Assembly (NCBI RefSeq): GCF_001553455.1
Contig: NZ_BBOX01000007.1
Span: 42,094 to 106,093 of the forward strand
Source of the DNA: Streptomyces hygroscopicus subsp. hygroscopicus
GTDB lineage: Bacteria; Actinomycetota; Actinomycetes; Streptomycetales; Streptomycetaceae
Reading direction: 5' to 3'
Length of the DNA: 64,000 nt
The notes below the pieces were generated by a model. It did no database searches, was not told the origin of the DNA, and saw only the letters and a program-made list of their open reading frames with translations. A program made the translations under genes and the position numbers. Positions 37,137 to 43,613 of the stretch are shown here, in pieces. The first letter of the stretch is position 1; each line of letters opens with the position of its first letter.

Positions 37137-37250
37137 GGCTTGGCGGGGCCGTACGGCTCGGCGGGGCCGTTCGGCTCGGCGGGGCCGTTCGGCTTGGCGG
37201 GGCCGTTCGGCTTGGCGGGGCCGTTCGGCTTGGCGGGGCCGTTCGGCTCA
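37137..37250. repeat. 18-bp minisatellite (six full units)
   Basis: Six near-identical units of GGCTTGGCGGGGCCGTTC at 37137, 37155, 37173, 37191, 37209 and 37227, plus a partial seventh. They differ only at T/C in position 5 and A/T near the end of the first. The plus-strand frame reads as LAGPFG hexapeptides, but the frame lacks a credible gene context and is not called. Confidence 0.92.
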
Positions 37251-37478
37251 CGGCCGAGCTGTTGACGGCGGAGCTGTTCGCGCTACGGCCGAGTGGTGAG
37301 CGCACGGCGTTGCCGTACGCCTTACGACAGCCGGCGCGGGCCGGGGGCCGCGGGGCGCGCCGGACGTCCTGCCGCCGTACGGCAACGCCGTATGACCCAC
37401 GACCGCCGCGTCGGCGAGATGACACGCTGGGTACTCGCTGGACTGCGGTGCGCGACAGAAAGGGTGCTGTCCCGTGGG

Positions 37479-37949
37479 CTACCCGCCCGCGAGCTGCCGC
37501 TTCACCGCGGCGGCGACCCGGCCGCCCTCCGCGCGCCCGGCGATCTTCGGGTTCACGATCTTCATCACGGCGCCCATGGCGCGCGGGCCCTCGGCGTCGC
37601 CCGCCGCGGCCTCCCGCACCGCCTCGGCCACCAGGGCGTTCAGCTCGTCGTCCGTCAGCGGCTTCGGCAGGTACTCGGCGAGTACCTCGCCCTCCGCCCG
37701 CTCCCGCTCGGCCTGCTCCGCGCGGCCACCCTTCTCGAACGCCTCGGCCGCCTCACGGCGCTTCTTGGCCTCCCGCGCGACGATCTTCTCCACCTCGGCG
37801 TCGGACAGCTCACGGGCGCTCTCGCCCGCGACCTCTTCCTTGGTGATCGCGCTGATGGTGAGCCGGAGAGTCGAGGAGCGCAGTTCGTCGCGCGCCTTGA
37901 TCGCCGTGGTGAGGTCGTCCTGCAGCCTGGACTTGAGCGTGGTGGTCAT
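37479..37949 (-). CDS. GatB/YqeY domain protein
   Basis: In this 156-residue all-helical protein TLKSRLQDDLTTAIKARDEL and SSTLRLTISAITKEEV are the conserved YqeY opening. EKIVAREAKKRREAAEAFEK follows, and the C-terminal tail-domain part includes GAVMKIVNPKIAGRAEGGRV. YqeY shares the tRNA-contacting helical domain of GatB, but its role in bacteria is undefined. It is divergent from the metallophosphoesterase, 68 bases away. Actinobacterial genomes commonly keep the two genes adjacent. Confidence 0.93.
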   Translation of the reverse strand: MTTTLKSRLQDDLTTAIKARDELRSSTLRLTISAITKEEVAGESARELSDAEVEKIVAREAKKRREAAEAFEKGGRAEQAERERAEGEVLAEYLPKPLTDDELNALVAEAVREAAAGDAEGPRAMGAVMKIVNPKIAGRAEGGRVAAAVKRQLAGG

Positions 37950-38017
37950 GGCGTCGAGTCTGCCAGCACTGGCCGGGAATCACCCGAAGATTTCTCCCCC
38001 GGCGGCGTTCTGCGACC

Positions 38018-38956
38018 ATGGACGACATGCGCGCGCGATACGGAGTACCCCTGGGAATCACGGCGGTCGGCGCAGCCGGCCTCGCCTACGCCGTCGGCTT
38101 CGAAGTCCGGTCCTTCAGGCTCCGGCGGATCACCGTCCCGGTGCTCCCGCGCGGGATGCGGCCCCTGCGCGTCCTGCAGGTTTCCGACATCCACATGGTG
38201 AGCGGACAGCGCAAGAAGCAGCGCTGGCTCCAGTCCCTCGCCGGGCTGCGCCCCGACTTCGTGGTGAACACGGGGGACAACCTGTCGGACCCGGAGGGCG
38301 TGCCGGAGGTCCTGGACGCGCTGGGCCCGCTGATGGAGTTCCCCGGCGCATACGTCTTCGGCTCGAACGACTACTACGGACCGAAGCTGCGCAATCCCGC
38401 CCGCTATCTGATGGAGAAGGCCAGCGGCCGACACGGGCTGAACGGCAACCCCCCGGCCGTCGGCGCCATCCACAACCCATGGACGGAACTCCGCGACGCC
38501 TTCGACGCGGCCGGGTGGGTCGGGCTGTCGAACACCCGCGGCCGGCTGAAGCTGGAGGACATCGAGATCGCCCTCACCGGCCTCGACGACCCCCACATCA
38601 AGCGCGACCGCTACGCCGAGGTGGCCGGCGGCCCGGAGTCGGGCGCCGACCTCTCCCTCGCCGTGGTCCACGCCCCGTACCTGCGCGTCCTGGACGCCTT
38701 CACCGCCGACCGCTACCCGCTGATCCTCGCCGGCCACACCCACGGCGGCCAGCTCTGCATCCCCTTCTACGGCGCCCTGGTCACCAACTGCGACCTCGAC
38801 ACCCGCCGGGTCAAGGGGCTCTCCCAGCACCATGCCGGTGGCCACACCTCTTACCTCCACGTCTCCGCGGGCTGCGGCACCAACCGCTACACCCCGGTCC
38901 GCTTCGCCTGCCCCCCGGAAGCCACCCTGCTCACGCTGACCCCCCAGACCCCCTGA
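38018..38956 (+). CDS. Calcineurin-like metallophosphoesterase, membrane-anchored
   Basis: In this 312-residue protein an N-terminal helix (GVPLGITAVGAAGLAYAVGF) precedes the phosphoesterase core. Metal-ligand motifs occur in order: VSDIHMV (DxH), VVNTGDNLSD (GDN), GSNDYYGPK (in place of GNHE), VVHAP, and LAGHTHGGQLCIPFYG (GHTH). This order fits the YkuE-like group of dinuclear metal phosphohydrolases; the substrate is unknown. M. tuberculosis Rv3683 lies at the same place after ponA2. ATG 38018 or ATG 38027 (MRARYG) could be the start; neither has a clear binding site. After the stop lies a CCCGAACCA 9-bp microrepeat (about 38985-39025). Confidence 0.9.
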   Translation: MDDMRARYGVPLGITAVGAAGLAYAVGFEVRSFRLRRITVPVLPRGMRPLRVLQVSDIHMVSGQRKKQRWLQSLAGLRPDFVVNTGDNLSDPEGVPEVLDALGPLMEFPGAYVFGSNDYYGPKLRNPARYLMEKASGRHGLNGNPPAVGAIHNPWTELRDAFDAAGWVGLSNTRGRLKLEDIEIALTGLDDPHIKRDRYAEVAGGPESGADLSLAVVHAPYLRVLDAFTADRYPLILAGHTHGGQLCIPFYGALVTNCDLDTRRVKGLSQHHAGGHTSYLHVSAGCGTNRYTPVRFACPPEATLLTLTPQTP

Positions 38957-39107
38957 GCCCGGCCCCTCCCGCCCGGACCGGCCGAACCACCCGAACCACC
39001 CGAACCACCCGGACCACCCGGGCCGCCCGGCACGCCCCGACCTGCGGGACCTCGGAAACCGGATTTCGTCTCTGGCCGCAGGTCCGCTAAAGTAGAGCTC
39101 GTTGCTT

Positions 39108-39181
39108 CGGGGTGTAGCGCAGCTTGGCAGCGCGCTTCGTTCGGGACGAAGAGGTCGTGGGTTCAAATCCCGCCACCCCGA
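39108..39181 (+). tRNA. tRNA-Pro (CGG anticodon)
   Basis: The cloverleaf is complete: acceptor stem CGGGGTG with CACCCCG and discriminator A, anticodon stem CTTCG/CGAAG with loop TTCGGGA placing CGG at 39142-39144, and T-arm GGGTTCAAATCCC. CCA is not encoded. It reads CCG codons, which are frequent in this genome. It lies at the junction between the conserved left segment and the accessory block; tRNA-Pro genes are known integration sites for Streptomyces elements such as pSAM2. Confidence 0.97.
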
Positions 39182-39196
39182 CTGAAGAAACACCAG

Positions 39197-39236
39197 GTCA
39201 GGGGCCTGATTCGCGAAAGCGGGTCGGGCCCCTGAC
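39197..39236 (+). terminator. Terminator after tRNA-Pro
   Basis: GTCAGGGGCC pairs perfectly with GGCCCCTGAC around a 20-base loop that itself contains TTCGCGAA. It begins 16 bases after the tRNA. Confidence 0.8.
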
Positions 39237-39384
39237 TCGTTTCCGGGGCCCTTTGCGAGCCGTTTGGGAGCCGACCCCAAAACCCGGCTCCCTGACGGCT
39301 CCCATTCGTCCTCCCGGAGGCGACGCCTTGCCGACGCTTCTCCCCACGGCCGGTGCCGGGCGTCGGGCAGGCAAGGAGGACAGG

Positions 39385-39753
39385 ATGGGGCTCGTTCTCT
39401 TCCCCGGAGACGGCAACGTGACCAGTCCGGGTCTCTCCTGGTCCTACACCGGCTTCAACGTGTTCAGGGGAGTGGCTGGCCCAGGCGGAGTGACTCACGG
39501 AAGGCTGCTCGGTTGCTGTCCGGCGCACAGCCCGCACGCCAGAGCTCGCGTATTGCCAACGGGGCACCGATCTACCTCGACGACAAGCCCTACGGTGTTC
39601 TGCGAGCCGGAACCCGAGCAGATGGATTGGCAGCGGTGGCGAGGCTTGAAGGATCTCGTGGTCTTCGCCGCAACCCGCGACGAACGCAACCGCATCGCCG
39701 TCGCGGCCCCGAATGGCGTCCGCATTGTCGTCCTCGGGCAGCCAGGTTCTTGA
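39385..39753 (+). pseudogene. Frameshifted remnant of a short conserved-type ORF
   Basis: ATG 39385 has an excellent ribosome-binding site (AAGGAGGACAGG) and begins MGLVLFPGDGNVTSPGLSWS, then YTGFNVFR. Immediately after, at a run of four G near 39469, the open frame turns into low-complexity sequence. Deleting one G instead gives FNVFREWLAQAE and then a stop. Further on, two different frames each give plausible protein (IANGAPIYLDDKPYGVL in one; QMDWQRWRGLKDLVVFAATR in another). The segment therefore looks like decayed coding DNA with at least two frame changes. I cannot name the original function. Confidence 0.5.
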
Positions 39754-39839
39754 ACGCCGCGGGACCGACAAGCACGGCGCAAGAAATCCTTGTACGCCGT
39801 CCAACGGGCCCTTAGGCTCGCGCCCTTGAGCTGACAGCT

Positions 39840-42017
39840 ATGGGGGAGCTGGGCATGGCGGTATTGATGATGACCGCGACGGTGTACGGCGTGGTGCAGC
39901 TGCTGGTGTTGTCATCGCCGACGCGTTCGGTGCGGGTCTCCACCGTACTGCTGGCGATCGCAGTGGGCGTCTACGGCTGCGGCATCGTGACCGTGCTGCT
40001 GGAGTACGCGTATACACGCACCGTCTCCGACCAACCCCATGGCGGGACGCTGCTCGACACCGTGAAGACGGCCAGTTACACCGTCGACCCAGTCATGGAA
40101 GAGCTGATCAAGATCACGCCTCTGCTGGTGGCGGCGTGGAACGTCAAGATCCGCCGCCAGTGGGGCCTGACCGACTACGTGGTCACCGGCGCAGCGCTGG
40201 GTGCGGGCTTCGGGCTACTGGAGGCAGTGGCCAGGTTCGGGCTGGACGCGGCCCGGGCCATCAGCCACCCGGGCGGTGGCTGGGTGATCCCCGACAGCCT
40301 GCAAGCGCCCTGGATCCCTGGCCCCGATCAGGTCTTCGCTGCGTGGTTCCCTGCCCCCTTCACCACCCTGGACTTCGGCGGTGCCCACCCGGCCGCTGAC
40401 ACCAGTCCCCATCTCGTCTACACCGCCGCCGCGGCCCTGGGGGTTGGCATCCTCATGCGTGGTCGCCGCTGGCTGCGGGCCCTGGGGCTGGTGCCCATCG
40501 CCACTGCCTGTGCTCACCACATGCTCGCCAACTACGCGGCCGCGCAACCCGGCGCCCGGGACACCCAGTCACTGGTCGAAGACCTCAACGGCATCCTGTG
40601 GACTATCCCGCTGGCCGTGCTGGCCATCGCTATGGGGGCCGACATGTGGCAGATCCGACGTGCCAAGCGGACGGTCCCAGGCGTACTGCTCCGCGAGGAG
40701 AGAGCCGGACGCACCGGCTTTGCCGCCTTGACCGGATACGGGCTGTGGTGTGTTCCCTGGTCAACGCTGATCGCACTGCGCTTCGCCCGCATGCGCCGGG
40801 CCCTCTTCTACTCGGCAGCCGGCACCCCGTACGCCGACAGCGCTCCTCTGCACCGCACTGTCGCCTGGACCACCGCACAGATCGACGCCACCGACCACCA
40901 GCACGCCTGGCAAGGCGTCGGACCGCGAACCGTCCGCCAGGCCGCCCGCACATTAAGGGACCGGCGGAGAGGGTGGTTCATTCTCATCTCCTTGGTCCTG
41001 ATGCTCCCCGCCTTGGTCTTCCTCGGCGCGGGATCCTTCCCCGCTGCCGCCGAACTCCAGCAACGCTTCACCACCAATGACGGGCCCGCTGTCCTGATGG
41101 CCTTCGGTATCGCCGCGCTGCTGTGGACCACCTGGACCCTCACCAGACTCATGCGTATCTGGCAGGCAACCAGCACGCTCCCCCTCGCCGACGCCCATGC
41201 CGTGATCCGCTTCCGCATCTGGACCGCGCTCGGCAGTCTCATCGCAGGCACAGCGCTCCTGCTTCGCATGCACCAGGAAGGGCTCGGCGCCGGCGACAAG
41301 CTCTTCCGCAACTTCCACCTGTTGGAAGCGCTCAACAACTTCCTCGCTTACCTCGGCTTCGCGCTCATCCTCCTGGCCCTCCTCGCCCTCTTCCCGCCGG
41401 GCGGTGGACTCGCCTTCGCAGGTGCCGGCGTCGCAGCGGGCACGATCACCGTCGAAGCCGCGATCCACGCCACCGCGCTGGGAACGCTCGGCATCGTCCT
41501 CATGACCGCCGCGGGTGGTGGCGCGCCGACCGACGGGCCGCCCGAGGGACAGGCGGATGCCGGGAGCCAGAGTGGCTCGCGCCCCACGTCGGAAGAGCCC
41601 AACCCCGTCACCGAGGAGCAACAGCAATCCTTCAATCAGAGCCAGCAGCATCTGAACGGCCTCAGCAAGCGGAAACAGGCAGACGAGGTCGGCAGAGGAT
41701 TCGAAAAAGACGGTCAGAAATACAAGCCTGAAGCGCCACTGCTCAAGACCGGCAAGCACGGCGTTGACTGGTCCGAAGGAACGGCTCGCGCGATAAGAGA
41801 CGGTCGGCCTCAAGGGCAGTTCGGCAGCGCAGCGGACGTCAAGTACGCAGCGGAACGCGGAGCCGAACTAGGGCCGAATAAGACAGGATTCTTCAGGCTA
41901 CCCGAAGGGCACAACTGCATAGAGTATCTTCCAGACGGCACGACGCGCACACCGAACAGCATTTTCGTCAAGGTGTACCCCAACGGTAAGGTCCACGCCT
42001 ACCCGCTCACTCGATAG
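39840..42017 (+). CDS. PrsW-family intramembrane metalloprotease fused to a C-terminal toxin-like domain
   Basis: This is a 725-residue protein. Residues 1-285 form a PrsW-type membrane protease: EELIK (EExxK, Glu87-Glu88-Lys91) in one helix, FGLLE (FxxxE, Phe124-Glu128) in the next, and His191 and His226 in later helices. Residues 380-560 hold a second membrane block of four or five helices. A polar Gln/Ser/Pro-rich linker (about 565-620) leads to a C-terminal ~90-residue domain with HGVDWSEGTARAIRDG, FGSAADVKYAAERGAELGP and VKVYPNGKVHAYPLTR. This is the layout of polymorphic toxins, with a variable cargo at the extreme C terminus. The toxin fold and target are unknown to me. Codon 372 (40953-40955) is TTA, so bldA is needed. 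An alternative start is ATG 39855. Confidence 0.8.
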   Translation: MGELGMAVLMMTATVYGVVQLLVLSSPTRSVRVSTVLLAIAVGVYGCGIVTVLLEYAYTRTVSDQPHGGTLLDTVKTASYTVDPVMEELIKITPLLVAAWNVKIRRQWGLTDYVVTGAALGAGFGLLEAVARFGLDAARAISHPGGGWVIPDSLQAPWIPGPDQVFAAWFPAPFTTLDFGGAHPAADTSPHLVYTAAAALGVGILMRGRRWLRALGLVPIATACAHHMLANYAAAQPGARDTQSLVEDLNGILWTIPLAVLAIAMGADMWQIRRAKRTVPGVLLREERAGRTGFAALTGYGLWCVPWSTLIALRFARMRRALFYSAAGTPYADSAPLHRTVAWTTAQIDATDHQHAWQGVGPRTVRQAARTLRDRRRGWFILISLVLMLPALVFLGAGSFPAAAELQQRFTTNDGPAVLMAFGIAALLWTTWTLTRLMRIWQATSTLPLADAHAVIRFRIWTALGSLIAGTALLLRMHQEGLGAGDKLFRNFHLLEALNNFLAYLGFALILLALLALFPPGGGLAFAGAGVAAGTITVEAAIHATALGTLGIVLMTAAGGGAPTDGPPEGQADAGSQSGSRPTSEEPNPVTEEQQQSFNQSQQHLNGLSKRKQADEVGRGFEKDGQKYKPEAPLLKTGKHGVDWSEGTARAIRDGRPQGQFGSAADVKYAAERGAELGPNKTGFFRLPEGHNCIEYLPDGTTRTPNSIFVKVYPNGKVHAYPLTR

Positions 42018-42025
42018 GAACAAGC

Positions 42026-42526
42026 ATGAGCTTCCGGCTGCAAGCAGGAAACCCTGAGACCCTGAAGGTTGGGCAAGCCGACGACATGGCGGACGCGACA
42101 GGGCAGATGTACCCCATGGAGACCGAAGACGCCATCCTATTCTGGAACCGGGTACCCGTGCGACTTGAATACCGTTACGACATTCCCGTCTTGCTTGATG
42201 ACCTCATCCCACTGCTCGAAGAAGTCCAGAATCCGAGATTCTCTCAAACGCAAGTCCACTGGGGGTCCGACACGTTCTCCACCGAATGGAACATCGTTCG
42301 CGACGGGGATTCCCTCAGGATCGATTCGCACTGGGACAGCACCCATGGAAGCTACGAGTTTCTTCTCAACGACCGGAGCCGGTTGACCGTAGAAATCGCT
42401 ACCTTCGTAGCCGAGTGGCTGAAAGTGCTACGCCGGATCACATCCGACCTCATCATCTGCCGTGTGCGCCTGGAAGATGATGACATCGCGGTCCGGGCGA
42501 AAGCGTTGCTGTCGAAGTCGAGCTGA
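42026..42526 (+). CDS. Candidate immunity protein for the PrsW-linked toxin
   Basis: This 166-residue soluble, acidic protein starts eight bases after the toxin stop. It shows no family motif I recognise. Features are a Trp/Phe/Tyr-rich middle (FSTEWNIVRDGDSLRIDSHW) and an alternating strand pattern, as seen in small immunity folds. Its composition is clearly lower in GC than the core genes, and its codon use is less biased, matching the toxin tail. Position, size and compositional match support an immunity role by analogy with polymorphic toxin loci; no direct evidence is available. The site before the ATG is weak, so it may be translated by coupling. Confidence 0.65.
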   Translation: MSFRLQAGNPETLKVGQADDMADATGQMYPMETEDAILFWNRVPVRLEYRYDIPVLLDDLIPLLEEVQNPRFSQTQVHWGSDTFSTEWNIVRDGDSLRIDSHWDSTHGSYEFLLNDRSRLTVEIATFVAEWLKVLRRITSDLIICRVRLEDDDIAVRAKALLSKSS

Positions 42527-42870
42527 CCTTCCAAGGAGGTGGATACGCAAGGCTCTCCGGGTACAAGGCCGAGGCCCCGGCAAGGATGGGTACGTGCCCA
42601 CCTCCCTCGCCGAGCAGGCCCTTGCCCGCCACGGCGAGATCTCGGTGTCCATACCGCCGTCGGTCCGGCCGCACGTCCCGCCGGTCGTCGATCGGGGTGC
42701 CGCTGGTGTGATCCAGGCGGCATCGTGGCCGTCGGGTCCGCCGCGGCCGGTGAGTACGCGGTGGTTCAGGTGGTCAGCACGAACGCACGGACGAGGTGCC
42801 GGGTCGGCGGCCCCGGTGGGCGATCGGGGTCTCCCGGTTCGATCGGGGCCTCGGGTTCACCCGTCGCGTC
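42527..42870. other. Fragmentary sequence after the immunity gene
   Basis: CCAAGGAGGTGG at 42531 is a perfect Shine-Dalgarno-like sequence but is not followed by a sustained gene. One frame gives VPTSLAEQALARHGEISVSI, then PPSVRPHVPPVVDRGA; another gives VAVGSAAAGEYAVVQVVSTN. Both look like pieces of real proteins in different frames, suggesting decayed coding DNA. GGTTCGATCGGGGCCTCG-like repeats begin near 42838. Confidence 0.4.
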
Positions 42871-43503
42871 TCAGGTTCGGCCGTCGTGTCCCTGCTCCGC
42901 CGCGTACCAGGCGCAGAGCGATGTACCCACGGCGTCGATGAGGCCGTCCCGCGCCGCCTGGGCGATGGTCCCGTCGCTGAACCTCTCGCCCCGTACGATC
43001 GCCGTCGCGGCCCGCATGGCGTCGGCGGGGCTCAGCCGTCCGTCCGGTGGGAGGGTGGGCGGCGGATTGTCGATCCACAGGTACGCGGGCGTCACGGCGC
43101 CGACGGCGACCAGCGCGCGGATGACGCGGTTGAGCCGCTCGCTGTGGATCGGGTAGCCGACTGTCCAAGTGCCGCTCGGATTCTGGCGGGCCGGGCGCCA
43201 CTGAACGTCGCGGTCCTCGTCCGTCAGCTCGGCCAGCCCCTGCCCCAGCTCGTGCCAGGCGTGGCTGTTCGCGCGGTCGAGCCGGGCGAGCAGCCGCCGG
43301 TCATCGGCCTCGGTGATCCTCCCCGCCAGTTCGGTGAGCGCCGTAAGGCTGGCGGCGGCCGCCAAGGATCCCGGGACGATATGGCTGGGCCTCCTCGGGT
43401 CCGAGCCCCGCACCAGTTCGGCCAGCGCCGCCGTCGGCGCCAGCCCCCGCCCCTTGGCCTCCCCCAGCCTCGCCAACCACTCCTGCCCCTCATCCAGCCT
43501 CAC
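42871..43503 (-). CDS. DUF6508-type protein, probably 5'-truncated
   Basis: In this 210-residue protein the C-terminal half (YPIHSERLNRVIRALVAVGA, TPAYLWID, SPADAMRAATAIVRGERFSD, GTIAQAARDGLIDAVG) fits the DUF6508 family as I know it; function unknown. The open frame begins at GTG 43503, but the in-frame sequence upstream (ANARGEPIGYLWANDEDGAA, then GWCPRPGGDP) also looks like real protein. It reaches a stop near 43604 without any start codon. The original gene was therefore probably longer and has lost its 5' end by deletion or frameshift. Its 3' end lies in a 20-bp repeat (42854-42893) that contains the stop. Confidence 0.6.
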   Translation of the reverse strand: MRLDEGQEWLARLGEAKGRGLAPTAALAELVRGSDPRRPSHIVPGSLAAAASLTALTELAGRITEADDRRLLARLDRANSHAWHELGQGLAELTDEDRDVQWRPARQNPSGTWTVGYPIHSERLNRVIRALVAVGAVTPAYLWIDNPPPTLPPDGRLSPADAMRAATAIVRGERFSDGTIAQAARDGLIDAVGTSLCAWYAAEQGHDGRT

Positions 43504-43613
43504 CGGATCCCCGCCGGGCCGCGGGCACCACCCGGCCGCGCCGTCCTCGTCATTGGCCCACAGGTAGCCGATCGGCTCCCCGCGGGCGTTGGCCAGAGTG
43601 ACTCATCGGTGAC

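Noticed and set aside
37137..37250. Possible CRISPR array
   Set aside because: The units are directly contiguous 18-mers with no unique spacers. None of the repeat tracts in the window has repeat-spacer structure, and no cas gene is present.
37053..37265. 70-codon frame with LAGPFG hexapeptide repeats
   Set aside because: It exists only because an 18-bp minisatellite keeps the frame open. It overlaps the PBP terminator and has no binding site.
37474..39090. 538-codon frame spanning the YqeY and metallophosphoesterase region
   Set aside because: It runs out of frame through the metallophosphoesterase and antisense to YqeY; both of those genes have clear conserved motifs.
39108..42530. Complete integrative element at tRNA-Pro
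   Set aside because: No integrase, excisionase, replication or transfer gene and no repeated tRNA 3' end could be found, so I describe only an accessory block.
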